This document shows positions 1 to 9,261 of a stretch of DNA of 64,000 bases, in pieces. This stretch comes from an uncultured Pelagibacteraceae bacterium (GTDB lineage Bacteria; Pseudomonadota; Alphaproteobacteria; Pelagibacterales; Pelagibacteraceae), in NCBI GenBank assembly GCA_902538495.1, contig CACBFJ010000001.1:1-64000 (forward strand). Reading direction: 5' to 3'. How positions within the stretch are numbered: position 1 is the first letter of the stretch; the number at the start of each line of letters is the position of its first letter. The notes under the pieces are model-generated. The model was not told the origin of the DNA. It worked only from the letters and a program-made list of their open reading frames with translations, and did not search any database. The position numbers and the translations under genes are program-made.

Positions 1-1137
1 CCAAGCTCCAGAACATGTTGCATGTGATCCCATTACATAAGGCTCAGATGTTGTTAATTCAGGATTAGTATATTTTGGATCAATATTTTGCGAAGCCCAA
101 ACAACAGCTTGCCCAACTGTCATGCCTAAAAAATTTTCCCAACCTACGGTCTCTAAATGAGGATCTTGAAAAGCCTCTTTAGTCACCATGTGGATTGGTC
201 CACCTCCCGCAGCTACTTCTTGAATAAACGCATGATTTCTCAAACATGTTGGTGTTGGATGATGATCAATATATTCACCTACTAACTCTTTTGTTTGGTC
301 ATACCATTTCTTTTCATAGTTTTCACCATTAGCGTTTTGTGTATATGTTTTTAAATGTAAAAAGTATGCACCAACAGGTCCATAACCATCTTTAAATCTA
401 CATAAAACAATTCTGTTTTCCATTTGTGTCATCTTTGCACCAGCTGCTATGGGTAAAGCATATGCTGATCCATTACTCCACGGTGCGTACCAAGTTCTAC
501 CCATACCCTCACCAACAGCTCTTGGTTTAAATATATGTGATGCTCCACCTGCAGAGACGATAACAGCTTTTGCCCTGAACACATGGAAGTCTCCAGTTCT
601 CATATTAAAGCCAACTGCTCCACCAATTCTGTTCTCTTGAGCTTCATCCATTAATAAATGTGTAACCATTATTCTATTGTAAATTTTATCTGCAGATTTT
701 TTTGCTGCTTCAGCTACAATTGGTTTATAACTCTCACCATGAATCATGATCTGCCACTTTCCTTCTCTTAAATATCTTCCTGTTTTTTCATTTTTCATCA
801 TTGGAAGACCCCATTCATCAAACATGTGAACAGTAGAGTCTACATGTCGAGCCATGTCATATCCTAAATCTTCTCTGACCATTCCCATTAAATCATTTCG
901 GGCATATCTTACATGGTCTTCAGGCTGATTTTCATCCCACTGCATACCCATGTAACAGTTTATGGCATATAATCCTTGAGCTACAGCTCCACTTCTATCG
1001 ATGTTAGCTTTCTCAACACAAACAATCTTTAAATCTCTACCCCAATGACGAGCTTCAAAAGTTGCTCCCGTTCCAGCCATTCCACCACCAACAACCAATA
1101 CATCACACTCTTCATAATGGGTCTTATGTTTGGCCAT
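1..1137 (-). CDS. aprA: adenylylsulfate (APS) reductase alpha subunit, partial
   Basis: Flavoprotein subunit of APS reductase, which in SAR11 is thought to run in the sulfite-oxidising direction (sulfite + AMP to APS) in the cytoplasm. The first 379 codons are present and the C-terminus is cut by the window edge. After MAKHKTHYEE comes a beta strand and a Rossmann FAD motif, GGGMAG, at residues 17-22, followed by the AprA-type RSGAVAQGLYAINCY segment. The start ATG shares one base with the aprB stop (TAATG), so the two are translationally coupled. Fumarate reductase/succinate dehydrogenase flavoproteins share the fold, but the aprB and aprM neighbours settle the identity. Confidence 0.95.
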   Translation of the reverse strand, partial: MAKHKTHYEECDVLVVGGGMAGTGATFEARHWGRDLKIVCVEKANIDRSGAVAQGLYAINCYMGMQWDENQPEDHVRYARNDLMGMVREDLGYDMARHVDSTVHMFDEWGLPMMKNEKTGRYLREGKWQIMIHGESYKPIVAEAAKKSADKIYNRIMVTHLLMDEAQENRIGGAVGFNMRTGDFHVFRAKAVIVSAGGASHIFKPRAVGEGMGRTWYAPWSNGSAYALPIAAGAKMTQMENRIVLCRFKDGYGPVGAYFLHLKTYTQNANGENYEKKWYDQTKELVGEYIDHHPTPTCLRNHAFIQEVAAGGGPIHMVTKEAFQDPHLETVGWENFLGMTVGQAVVWASQNIDPKYTNPELTTSEPYVMGSHATCSGAW

Positions 1138-1607
1138 TAATAATAAACTCCTTTTTTAAAAGACTCTTTTGGGACCGATGGTAATTCTTGATTAGTATTT
1201 AAACCCTCTGGCTCACTATATAACCTCTGTGAATTAATTTCTCCTTGATTGGGTGTGTCGCCTTCTGCAAGCTTAGGAATAAATTTCCCCCAAGGTTTAG
1301 TTGTTATAGGTGAGACGAAGTTTTTCTCTGTTCCATTTCTAAATTTGATTTTCCAAGAGATAGTTCCTTTTTCTTCTTCTCTTCTAACTCTAACACTGTG
1401 ACCCATTGGGGCAAAATCAGCATACCCTCTTACATCTATAGCGTGATTAGGACATGCTTTGACACACGAGTAACATTCCCAACAAAAGTTTGGTTCAATA
1501 TTTTTTGCACGTCTAATATTTTCATCAATGTGCATGATGTCTGAAGGGCAAATATCTACGCAATGACCACAGCCATCACATCTCGTCATATATACAAAAG
1601 TTGACAT
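1137..1607 (-). CDS. aprB: adenylylsulfate reductase beta subunit
   Basis: Iron-sulfur electron-transfer subunit that docks on AprA. It has two ferredoxin-like 4Fe-4S motifs: C10-x2-C13-x2-C16-x3-C20 and C42-x2-C45-x2-C48-x3-C52. A C-terminal tail of about 100 residues follows, as in known AprB proteins (about 150 residues; here 156). It lies 29 bases after aprM and overlaps the aprA start by one base, so aprM-aprB-aprA reads as one transcript on the minus strand. Confidence 0.95.
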   Translation of the reverse strand: MSTFVYMTRCDGCGHCVDICPSDIMHIDENIRRAKNIEPNFCWECYSCVKACPNHAIDVRGYADFAPMGHSVRVRREEEKGTISWKIKFRNGTEKNFVSPITTKPWGKFIPKLAEGDTPNQGEINSQRLYSEPEGLNTNQELPSVPKESFKKGVYY

Positions 1608-1636
1608 AATTTTAATTATCCTTTCTATGTAACATA

Positions 1637-2431
1637 TTAATAGTGTTTTGGCTCTTCTCTTTTTATGCCCAAACCAAATTGTTCAGGCGCATCAGCTGGT
1701 GGAGGTAAATTATCTCTTGATCCATCAGCTTCAGCTAAATTTTTTTGAATAGCAGCTCCAGGTTTATAAAACATGTGTGCAAATTTTGACCAATATACAC
1801 CACCAAATAGAATTAAATTAGCTGCAATGAATAAAACTAAAAATAAATAAGACAGACCAATTTGACCATTGAATTGAGTGAAAGACCAAGCTAGCCCAAA
1901 AGTTGAACACGCAAGTAAAGCTAAGACAAACAAATCAGCTTTAATAATTCTATACCAAGGATGAGCTTCAGCCGAAACGTCAACTCGTAAAAAAAACCAA
2001 AACCAATATCCTCCTAAGCATGTGAGTATTGCTCCGACATGCCAAAGCATTGACCAAGTTTGAGAACTAGGTTTATCAGCACCTGTATAACAAAAAACTA
2101 AAATAGCCGAAGATACCCAAAACAAAATTGTACCATACATTCCTAGAACATGAGCAAGTCTCCTCTTTCCAAAACCAAGTTCTGAAGTTGTTCCAATATC
2201 CACTACTGTTGTTTTAGCAATAACAGAGACTCTTTCTCCTACACCTAATTTCTTAGTTGCTGAAAGTTTTGCTTTTTTTGCATTATTAAAAAAATAAGTC
2301 AGATTTTTATGATGTATCATTTGAATAACTGTACCGATTACAATTAACAAAATCATAGCCACAATAAAAGATTGCATGGCCAACGGTGAGATTGTTTCTG
2401 ATAAAATTGAAAAAGGATTATTACTTAACAT
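1637..2431 (-). CDS. aprM: AprM membrane anchor of APS reductase
   Basis: Integral membrane protein of 264 residues with about five hydrophobic segments (near 18-40, 97-115, 128-150, 163-185 and 192-215) and a hydrophilic, proline-rich C-terminus. Pelagibacter and some sulfur-oxidising bacteria carry an aprM gene directly upstream of aprBA. It is thought to anchor the soluble enzyme and pass electrons to quinone. The function here is inferred from position and membrane character. First gene of the apr operon; the 99 bases upstream hold its likely promoter. Confidence 0.85.
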   Translation of the reverse strand: MLSNNPFSILSETISPLAMQSFIVAMILLIVIGTVIQMIHHKNLTYFFNNAKKAKLSATKKLGVGERVSVIAKTTVVDIGTTSELGFGKRRLAHVLGMYGTILFWVSSAILVFCYTGADKPSSQTWSMLWHVGAILTCLGGYWFWFFLRVDVSAEAHPWYRIIKADLFVLALLACSTFGLAWSFTQFNGQIGLSYLFLVLFIAANLILFGGVYWSKFAHMFYKPGAAIQKNLAEADGSRDNLPPPADAPEQFGLGIKREEPKHY

Positions 2432-2530
2432 TTCCGCCTTTGTTAAATTTTTTGAATTATTTTAAATTTTATATATTGTGAATCAATAGTTCAACCTCAA
2501 ACTAAGGTCAATTTGTCTTTTTATACAAGA

Positions 2531-2929
2531 TTAATTATTTCTTTTATAATGTTGTTTGTTTGGAATAACTGATCTTACTCCACCCTGAGGATTATCAACA
2601 TCTCCTTTTCTACGAGGAATTAAGTGAAAATGGCAATGAAAAATAGATTGTCCGGATACTTTTCCAATATTTGTTCCTAAGTTAAATCCTTTAACTGACT
2701 TATCTTTTCTCAATATTTCATTCTTAATTATTTTAATAAGGTCATTACAGGCTAGCAATTCGTCATTAGATAGATCAAAAAAGTCTATCGTATGTCTTTT
2801 AGGAATAATGAGACAATGGTACTCTGAAACTGGGTATGAGTCATAGCTAGCATATGCAAGATTATTATCATGAGTGTATCCTGTTTTTTTAGCATTACAA
2901 AATAAACAAGGTTCGTTTGGATCTTTCAT
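2531..2929 (-). CDS. HIT family nucleotide hydrolase/transferase
   Basis: Small histidine-triad protein of 132 residues. The active-site motif HCHFHLIPR starts at residue 98 (H98-x-H100-x-H102), and the N-terminal C8-x2-C11 pair is typical of zinc-binding HIT proteins. Members hydrolyse nucleotide phosphoramidates or dinucleoside polyphosphates, and the substrate cannot be read from sequence. It follows pabC by 4 bases, so it is probably the last gene of the pabB-pabA-pabC transcript. No functional link to folate is evident. Confidence 0.88.
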   Translation of the reverse strand: MKDPNEPCLFCNAKKTGYTHDNNLAYASYDSYPVSEYHCLIIPKRHTIDFFDLSNDELLACNDLIKIIKNEILRKDKSVKGFNLGTNIGKVSGQSIFHCHFHLIPRRKGDVDNPQGGVRSVIPNKQHYKRNN

Positions 2930-2933
2930 TCTA

Positions 2934-3707
2934 TTAAAATCTATATGAATTACATTTATTTATGGCTGCATTATAATGTTTTGAAAGAAACCTAAATTTA
3001 TCTAAATTTTTTCTTTTCCATTTAATTTCATTTATTGTTTTAACTGATGTAACACCTTTACCAGAACCCAACAATAAGATTTCATCATAACTATTTATCT
3101 CTTTGAGGAAAATATCTTTTTTGATTATCTTTTTTATTTTTGTTTTAAAAAATTTATAAGTATTACCCTCATAATATCCTTTTATAGGGGTAAAAAATTT
3201 TTGATCTTTCACAAATAATAAATTTGAGGTTCCAGTTTCCAATAATCTTTTATTAGATACCAATCCAATGTCTGATTGGGAATTATCCATTTTAGATAAG
3301 TATGATAATATCTTTTTATATTTAAGGTTTTTATATTCAGGTTTTTCTCGTTTTAATTTTACTAATTTCAAATTAAAATTTAATTTTGGTTTAATTCTTT
3401 TTCTTAAAGATATTGAAATTATTTTTTTATTTAGGGCAATTCTTAATAGATGATTATATGTTTTCTTTTTGGATAAATTTTTTTTAATAATAGCTAAAAT
3501 ATCAGCTCGTAAAGATTTCTTAGTAATCTTATATTCTCTTAAGGATTTAATTAAATTATTTAAATGATTTTTAAAAAATAAAATTTTTCCTGGCCTACCA
3601 AAAATCCACATCGTCGTGAAAATTCCATGATCTCCCCAAAGGTCATGAAATTCTATTTCCTCTAAATTTTTAAGCTGATAAGATTTTTTTAATAAGTATT
3701 TTGCCAT
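2934..3707 (-). CDS. pabC: aminotransferase class IV, probable 4-amino-4-deoxychorismate lyase
   Basis: Pyridoxal-phosphate enzyme of the branched-chain aminotransferase/ADC lyase fold, 257 residues. Family features include the N-terminal WGDHGIFTTMWIFGRPG segment and the ETGTSNLLFV segment near residue 160 that forms the PLP phosphate pocket. Sequence alone could fit a D-amino-acid or branched-chain aminotransferase. The operon with pabA and pabB makes ADC lyase, the last step to p-aminobenzoate, the best call. The start lies 38 bases inside the end of pabA; an internal start is possible. Confidence 0.8.
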   Translation of the reverse strand: MAKYLLKKSYQLKNLEEIEFHDLWGDHGIFTTMWIFGRPGKILFFKNHLNNLIKSLREYKITKKSLRADILAIIKKNLSKKKTYNHLLRIALNKKIISISLRKRIKPKLNFNLKLVKLKREKPEYKNLKYKKILSYLSKMDNSQSDIGLVSNKRLLETGTSNLLFVKDQKFFTPIKGYYEGNTYKFFKTKIKKIIKKDIFLKEINSYDEILLLGSGKGVTSVKTINEIKWKRKNLDKFRFLSKHYNAAINKCNSYRF

Positions 3708-4227
3708 TGATTGTTAAAAAAGATTCTGGATGAAATTGAAATCCATATATTTTCTCCTTTTGATTTTCAAATGCCATCGCGACTTTTGAATTTAAACATC
3801 TCATAGTTATCTCAAAATTATTAGATTTAAAAGGTTCTTGTAACTTTAAAGAATGATACCTTCCAACTTTAAATATTTTTCCTTTTTGAAATAAAGATTT
3901 ATCATTAACTACTTTGATATTTGACTGAAAACCATGATATATCTTTTTCTGTTCAATAATCTTTCCACCTTCACAAAAAAGAATGTGTTGAAACCCTAGA
4001 CAAATGCCAATCATCTTTTTCTTTCCCTTAAATCTTTTATAAATTTTAGAAGTTATTGGATAATCTTTTGGATTACCTGGCCCTGGTGAAAAAACTATTG
4101 TTGAAGCTTGTTGGATTTTTTTTTCACTAATCTCATTATAGTTATCACATTCAACTCTATCAAATAAAGCAAATTGATGAACGACATTGTGAGTAAATGA
4201 GTCGTTATGATCTATCACATATATCAT
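3670..4227 (-). CDS. pabA: aminodeoxychorismate/anthranilate synthase glutaminase component
   Basis: Class I glutamine amidotransferase of 185 residues that hands ammonia to PabB. The catalytic triad is visible: Cys76 in GICLGFQ, then His166 and Glu168 in FQFHPES. An oxyanion-region SPGPGNP lies near residue 48. TrpG is nearly identical in fold; the adjacent pabB and pabC favour PabA, though one protein may serve both complexes. The start overlaps the pabB stop by 4 bases (ATGA-type coupling). Confidence 0.88.
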   Translation of the reverse strand: MIYVIDHNDSFTHNVVHQFALFDRVECDNYNEISEKKIQQASTIVFSPGPGNPKDYPITSKIYKRFKGKKKMIGICLGFQHILFCEGGKIIEQKKIYHGFQSNIKVVNDKSLFQKGKIFKVGRYHSLKLQEPFKSNNFEITMRCLNSKVAMAFENQKEKIYGFQFHPESFLTINGKILIKKILSA

Positions 4228-5375
4228 TTAAACAAATCAATTAGTGCTTTGGCTTTTAAAAAATTTTCATTAAACTCATGGTTGGCATTACTATCCACGA
4301 CGACACCTGAAGCGACGGATATCTCTGACATATTTCTAAAATTTAAAATTGATCTAATAATAATATTAAATCTCATATCACCATTAAATTTTATATAACC
4401 AAAGCTACCAGTATAAATATTTCTATTTTCTTTTTCTTGATTATTTAAAAGATTAAGCGTGCTTATCTTAGGACAGCCAATAACTGAACCACCGGGCATC
4501 ATCGATTTAATTATATCCACGTTATTGATATTTTTTCTTAATTTTCCTTTAATTAAACTTACGTAATGAAATAAGTCTTTATATTCCTCAACAATTTTTT
4601 GCTTTGAAAGTCTTACAGATCCGATCTTACAAATTCTTGACAGATCATTTCGTTCCATATCGACAATCATATTATGTTCTTTGGTTTCTTTGAGGTTCTT
4701 TCTAAAATAATTTAATGCTTTTGACTTATTTAGATTTTTTGTTTTTTTTACAGTTCCAGCAATTGGTTTTGTAGATATTTCTGAGCCCTTTTTTGTTATT
4801 AAATTCTCGGGTGAGCAACTGACTATTGAGTAGTTGTTGTCTTTAATCATAAAAGCTTCTGGAGCTAAATTTGTCTTAGATAACCTTGAAAAAAAATCTA
4901 ATGGATCTATTTTAGATTTTGTTTTGTATTTGGTGCAAATTTTAATTTGATAGGTTTCACCTCTTTTAATTTTTTTTTTGAATTTATTAAATATTTTTGT
5001 ATAGCTTTTTTTATTTATATTTATTTTAAAACTTCCCGACTCAAAATCTCTTTTAAAATAACTAAGGTTGTTACTTAATTTGATTTTTTTTTCTGGTTTA
5101 TAAAAAATACCTTTTGGAAAATTTAAATCTTTTTGTCTAGGTAATTTTATATTAATTAGATTATTTAAAAGTTCGTAGCCAAAAAAACCAATATAAAGAT
5201 CAGTATTTTTTATTTTTTTTTTATTTTTCTTCTTCAAAAAACTTTGAATATTTTTATTGTTTAAAACAATTTTTTTTGAAAAATTTGTAAAAAGATCAAA
5301 TCCCGTTTGAGATTTGTATATAATGTAAGGTTTCCCCGATTGGTCTAGTTTTGCTAATTGATTTAATTTGCTCAA
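4224..5375 (-). CDS. pabB: aminodeoxychorismate synthase component I
   Basis: Chorismate-utilising enzyme of 383 residues that aminates chorismate to 4-amino-4-deoxychorismate with ammonia from PabA. Conserved chorismate-binding blocks are seen in the C-terminal half: the KPIAGTVKKTKN region, NDLSRICKIGSV, the PGGSVIGCPK motif and the final ASGVVVDS segment. The N-terminal part is short and divergent compared with typical TrpE/PabB (about 450-500), which fits SAR11 economy. First gene of pabB-pabA-pabC; 1 base separates it from the MFS gene upstream, so cotranscription from further upstream is likely. Confidence 0.88.
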   Translation of the reverse strand: MSKLNQLAKLDQSGKPYIIYKSQTGFDLFTNFSKKIVLNNKNIQSFLKKKNKKKIKNTDLYIGFFGYELLNNLINIKLPRQKDLNFPKGIFYKPEKKIKLSNNLSYFKRDFESGSFKININKKSYTKIFNKFKKKIKRGETYQIKICTKYKTKSKIDPLDFFSRLSKTNLAPEAFMIKDNNYSIVSCSPENLITKKGSEISTKPIAGTVKKTKNLNKSKALNYFRKNLKETKEHNMIVDMERNDLSRICKIGSVRLSKQKIVEEYKDLFHYVSLIKGKLRKNINNVDIIKSMMPGGSVIGCPKISTLNLLNNQEKENRNIYTGSFGYIKFNGDMRFNIIIRSILNFRNMSEISVASGVVVDSNANHEFNENFLKAKALIDLFK

Positions 5376-5376
5376 T

Positions 5377-6597
5377 TTATTCTGTTTTTAATCTTAAAAC
5401 TGGTTCTTCCCTAATTGGTAAGTGGATTATTGCCGCGAATATGGATAAAGCAATTGCTAAATACCACGCGTAATCATATGACCCATATGTATCATGAAAT
5501 AATCCTCCTAAATAAGCCCCAAAAAAAGATCCAATTTGATGACTTAAGAAAACAATACCGTATAAAAGTCCCAAATATTTAGTACCAAATAAATGGGCTA
5601 CTATTCCACTTGTAGCTGGAACTGTCGAAAGCCATAAAAAACCAAAACTTGCTCCAAATAAAAATGCATTAATGTTGCTTGCAGGAAGGAATATAAATAG
5701 TGTAATTGAAATACCTCTTAGAAAATAGATCGCACTTAGTATAATTTTTTTGCTCATCTTTGCTGAAAGATAACCACTTAATAATGAACCGAAAATATTA
5801 AAAACTCCGATTAAAGATAATATTGCTGCAGCTGTCCAGTCTTCTAGTCCTCTATCGACCACATACTTTGGTACATGAGTTCCAACTAAAGTTATATGAA
5901 AACCACAAACAAAAAATCCTGATACAAGTAATATATAACTCTTAGTTTTAAATGCTTCTAAAAGAGCTTCTTTAAATGATTGATCAGAGTTTTTTTCAAT
6001 TTTTTCTGAATCTGATGGAGATCTCACAAAATATGCTGCAACTAATCCTGATAACAAAAATAAACTGAACAGATATAATGTATAATTCCATCCAAACTCA
6101 TTTAATGAATAATTTGTAAAAATTGGTGAAAGAAAATAACCAAATGAACCTATTGCAGTTACAAAACTCATAGCAATTGTTCTTGTTGATAATGGAAAAT
6201 GTTTTCCAACAATTGACATTGGAATACTGATCGCTGTACCACCAAGTCCAATTCCAATTAATAAACCCATATGAATTTGAAAAAATATTCCAGTGTTAGG
6301 TCCCGTGTATAAAAAATAAATACCTAATGTATAAAAAATAAATGCTGTAATTATAGCTATATGTCCACCATATTTATCTGCAATCGCCCCAAAAATAGGA
6401 CCTGTGATACCCCACATAAGCATTTGCATTCCTATAGCAAAACCAAACGCGGTATTACTGATTTTTAAACTTTCGTTAAAATCCATAAAAAATAGTCCGA
6501 AAGTTTGCCTTACTCCTAAAGAAATTAAAACAACTAAACATGCAGCTGTCAAAGTTACAATTGCAGTTTTAGATTGGAAAAATTTTTCAGAGATCAT
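5377..6597 (-). CDS. MFS transporter
   Basis: Major facilitator superfamily carrier, 406 residues with about 12 hydrophobic helices. The loop 2-3 motif is GPIFGAIADKYGGH near residue 65, close to the family signature G-x3-D-R/K-x-G-R. It resembles the oxalate/formate antiporter (OFA/monocarboxylate) branch in its QTFGLFFMDF helix 1 region, but the substrate cannot be read from sequence. It overlaps the stop of the upstream PLP enzyme gene by 4 bases. Confidence 0.85.
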   Translation of the reverse strand: MISEKFFQSKTAIVTLTAACLVVLISLGVRQTFGLFFMDFNESLKISNTAFGFAIGMQMLMWGITGPIFGAIADKYGGHIAIITAFIFYTLGIYFLYTGPNTGIFFQIHMGLLIGIGLGGTAISIPMSIVGKHFPLSTRTIAMSFVTAIGSFGYFLSPIFTNYSLNEFGWNYTLYLFSLFLLSGLVAAYFVRSPSDSEKIEKNSDQSFKEALLEAFKTKSYILLVSGFFVCGFHITLVGTHVPKYVVDRGLEDWTAAAILSLIGVFNIFGSLLSGYLSAKMSKKIILSAIYFLRGISITLFIFLPASNINAFLFGASFGFLWLSTVPATSGIVAHLFGTKYLGLLYGIVFLSHQIGSFFGAYLGGLFHDTYGSYDYAWYLAIALSIFAAIIHLPIREEPVLRLKTE

Positions 6598-7769
6598 CTT
6601 AAATATCTTAACGCTTGTTTGATATCCTGAATTAAGTCTTTAGGGTCTTCTAGTCCTATATGCAATCGGACTAAATGTTCATCTTTTAACAAATTCATGT
6701 ATTTTCTTTTTCCTGTTTCTCTAAATTCTTGATGTAATACCAAACTTTCAAATCCACCCCAGCTATATCCATAACCAAATAATTTAAGCGAATTTACAAA
6801 TTTTTTTACCGACTTAGCACTACTTGATTTTATTTTTAGACCCATTAAACCAGATGCGCCTGAGTAATATTTTTTCCACATTCTATAATTCTCTGAATTT
6901 TTCTTAAATGGATAGAGTAACTGAATTTTTTTATTTTTTGATAAAAAAGCTGCAATTTTTTTAGCATTCTCACTATGTCTATCTAATCTCACATCAAGAG
7001 TTCTCAAACCTCTTGTAATTAAATAAGCATCATCTGGTCCAAGTCTTAAACCTGTGATTTTTTCTGCTGCTTTTACTTTATTAAAAACTTTTTTGTTTAC
7101 TGCTAAACTACCTCCCATCACGTCAGAGTGACCAGAATAGTATTTGGTTGCTGAAACAATTGACATATCAAAACCTAATTTCATTGGTTTCAAATAATAT
7201 GGAGTTCCCCAAGTGTTATCGATCGCAGTAAATATTTTATGTTTTTTTGCGATTGAAATGATTTTACCTAAATCTTGAAAATCAAAAGTATTACTGCCTG
7301 GATTTTCTACAAAAATTAATTTTGTTTTTTTCGTTATATTTTTTTCTAAAGTTTTCAAGTCATGAGGATTATAAAAAACAGTCCTTATATTAAATTCTTT
7401 CAAATAGTTTTCTGTAAGAATTCTTGTTGGACTGTAAACAGGGTCAGCAACTAGCATTTCATCTCCAGGTCTAACTACACTAAATATAGCCAAAAAAACT
7501 GATCCAAAGCCTGTAGGAGTTGTGAAAACGTGATGACTATCTTCAAGCTTAGTCAATATTCTCTGCAATATATAAGTTGTTGATGTTCCTTGTCTTCCAT
7601 AGTCAAAGTGGCCACCTATAGGTTTTTTTTGGGCTTTAACTTGAGTCTTTCTTATGTGTTGCATTGACTTAAAGATAATTGTTGAAGCTCTAACTACTGG
7701 AGGGTTTACTGATTGATTATGAAAATCTTTTGCTGTGTGCTTTAAGAATGTTTTAAAAGATTTAACCAT
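6594..7769 (-). CDS. metC: cystathionine beta-lyase/Cys-Met metabolism PLP enzyme
   Basis: Fold-type I PLP enzyme of the Cys/Met metabolism family. The PLP lysine lies in SATKYYSGHSDV (about residue 209 from the chosen start), with the cofactor aspartate in AIDNTWGTPY before it and GRQGTSTT near the N-terminus. The chosen start gives the usual N-terminus (MVKSFKTFLKHTAKDF); an ATG 13 codons upstream at 7808 is also open. Cystathionine beta-lyase (cystathionine to homocysteine, pyruvate and ammonia) is most likely; gamma-synthase or gamma-lyase activity cannot be excluded. Confidence 0.85.
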   Translation of the reverse strand: MVKSFKTFLKHTAKDFHNQSVNPPVVRASTIIFKSMQHIRKTQVKAQKKPIGGHFDYGRQGTSTTYILQRILTKLEDSHHVFTTPTGFGSVFLAIFSVVRPGDEMLVADPVYSPTRILTENYLKEFNIRTVFYNPHDLKTLEKNITKKTKLIFVENPGSNTFDFQDLGKIISIAKKHKIFTAIDNTWGTPYYLKPMKLGFDMSIVSATKYYSGHSDVMGGSLAVNKKVFNKVKAAEKITGLRLGPDDAYLITRGLRTLDVRLDRHSENAKKIAAFLSKNKKIQLLYPFKKNSENYRMWKKYYSGASGLMGLKIKSSSAKSVKKFVNSLKLFGYGYSWGGFESLVLHQEFRETGKRKYMNLLKDEHLVRLHIGLEDPKDLIQDIKQALRYLR

Positions 7770-7842
7770 AAAAAATTTGATATGATAAGTTGACAATGCT
7801 ATATCCATATGAAAAATTCAATAAATTAATGAAAAGGACTTA

Positions 7843-7926
7843 ATGAGTTACCCAAAGAAACACAGAGGCAGAAGAAAAATGGGTTCTAAAAAGAGAAGAG
7901 CTCGAAAAAAGAACAAGAAAAAATAG
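7843..7926 (+). CDS. 27-residue very basic protein, unknown function
   Basis: A short open frame, MSYPKKHRGRRKMGSKKRR..., of 27 residues with 18 Lys/Arg. It starts with ATG about 5 bases after an AAAAGGAC ribosome-binding site, lies in the 73-base gap between the chosen metC start and the mnmA stop, and ends 1 base before the convergent mnmA stop. Size and composition recall tiny ribosome-associated proteins such as bTHX, but no homology is claimed. The good RBS and exact fit in the gap favour a real gene. Confidence 0.6.
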   Translation: MSYPKKHRGRRKMGSKKRRARKKNKKK

Positions 7927-7927
7927 C

Positions 7928-9046
7928 TTATTCTTTTATCCAACCACCTCCCAAAACTTTATAACCCTGAGAGTCTTTGTTATAAAAAACACATGCTTGA
8001 CCTGGAGATATACCGTCCTCAGATATATCTAGCTCCACGTTTGCGCTATCATTCTTAGTTAATTTAACTTTAGCACCTAATAATTTTCCAGTAGATCTGA
8101 CTTTTACATAAATTTTTTTTTCAAATTCCTGTTTTCCAGATAATAAATTAACATCTTTTAATAAAATTTCTTTTTTCCCTAAAAACTGTCTTGAACCTAC
8201 AATAATCTCATTTTTATCGGAATTTATCTTAACAACATAAAGTGGTTCATTATTTGAAATTTTAATACCTTTTCTTTGACCTATCGTAAAATTTACTATT
8301 CCGTCATGAACACCAATAACTTTGCCCTGTAAGTTTTTAATATTACCTTTTTTAAAAGAGTCAGGCCTAAATTTTTGAATAACAGATGCATAATCGCCAT
8401 TAGGAACAAAACAAATATCTTGGCTATCAGGTTTATCTGCAACATTAAGATCTAACTCTTGTGCTATTTCTCTAGTTTCTCTCTTATGCAAGACTCCTAG
8501 GGGAAATCTTAAGTAATCTAATTGATTTCTTGTGGTGTTAAATAGAAAATAGCTTTGATCTCGATTTTCATCGATTGCTCTATACATATTAGTAATATTG
8601 TTTGAAGTAACACTTTTTACATAATGACCTGTAACTAAAGCATCAGCATTTAATTCTTTTGAAAATTCAAATAAATCTTTGAATTTTACAGTTTGATTAC
8701 ATTGTACACATGGTATTGGCGTTTCACCTTTTAAATAGCTATCTACAAAATTATCAACAACACCTTGTTTAAATTTATTTTGGTAATACAAAACTTTATG
8801 TTCTATATCTAGTTTATTGGCTACTCTCTTGGCGTCCATAATATCTTGACCAGAACAACATTGTTTAGATTTTGCTACATCTTTACTGTCATCGTAAAGT
8901 TTTAAAGTAATGCCGATAACTTTATAACCTTCTTTTTTCATCATACCAGCAACTGTTGAAGAGTCTACACCACCTGACATAGCAACAACCACAGTGGTAT
9001 CCGATGGTTTTTTGTTTAAGCCGATTGAATTTAATTCTTTATTCAT
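7928..9046 (-). CDS. mnmA: tRNA-specific 2-thiouridylase MnmA
   Basis: Thiolates uridine 34 of Lys, Glu and Gln tRNAs. The ATP-pyrophosphatase P-loop SGGVDSS is at residues 24-30 of the chosen start. The two catalytic cysteine contexts are present (PCVQCNQ and QDICFVPNG), as is the [10 protein letters not shown] block and the C-terminal beta-barrel region ending in LGGGWI. The open frame extends 40 codons further, but that part lacks homology signs and would overlap the divergent DUF3553 gene. The internal ATG ([10 protein letters not shown]) gives 372 residues, the usual length. Confidence 0.93.
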   Translation of the reverse strand: MNKELNSIGLNKKPSDTTVVVAMSGGVDSSTVAGMMKKEGYKVIGITLKLYDDSKDVAKSKQCCSGQDIMDAKRVANKLDIEHKVLYYQNKFKQGVVDNFVDSYLKGETPIPCVQCNQTVKFKDLFEFSKELNADALVTGHYVKSVTSNNITNMYRAIDENRDQSYFLFNTTRNQLDYLRFPLGVLHKRETREIAQELDLNVADKPDSQDICFVPNGDYASVIQKFRPDSFKKGNIKNLQGKVIGVHDGIVNFTIGQRKGIKISNNEPLYVVKINSDKNEIIVGSRQFLGKKEILLKDVNLLSGKQEFEKKIYVKVRSTGKLLGAKVKLTKNDSANVELDISEDGISPGQACVFYNKDSQGYKVLGGGWIKE

Positions 9047-9087
9047 TTGCTGGTATTTATACTCATTTTTATTATAAATAAAATAGG

Positions 9088-9261
9088 ATGATTTTAGATT
9101 TTGAACCAGGAGATAAAGTAAAAAATCCCGCAAATAGTGAATGGGGTGTTGGTCAAGTTCAATCAATTATTGATGAAAAAGTTACAGTTAATTTTGAAAA
9201 TGTAGGAAAAAAAGTAATTAATATAAAAAATATAGTGTTAATAAAAATATATGAAAGATGA
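9088..9261 (+). CDS. DUF3553 family small protein
   Basis: 57-residue protein reading [20 protein letters not shown], then [22 protein letters not shown]. This matches the alphaproteobacterial DUF3553 pattern as I recall it (PGD-x-V-x-x-P-x4-WGVGQVQS then VTVNFEHAGK): a small beta-barrel, KOW/Tudor-like domain of unknown role. It starts behind an AATAGG-type site, diverges from mnmA by 41 bases and overlaps the start of cysQ by 11 bases in another frame, so it is probably translated with cysQ. Confidence 0.82.
   Translation: MILDFEPGDKVKNPANSEWGVGQVQSIIDEKVTVNFENVGKKVINIKNIVLIKIYER

Noticed and set aside
449-640. 63-codon plus-strand frame
   Set aside because: Lies wholly inside aprA on the other strand, whose flavoprotein motifs are continuous; no ribosome site or family features.
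9047-9166. 40-codon N-terminal extension of mnmA
   Set aside because: Would overlap the divergent DUF3553 gene and precedes the usual MnmA N-terminus; the internal ATG at 9046 fits the family length.
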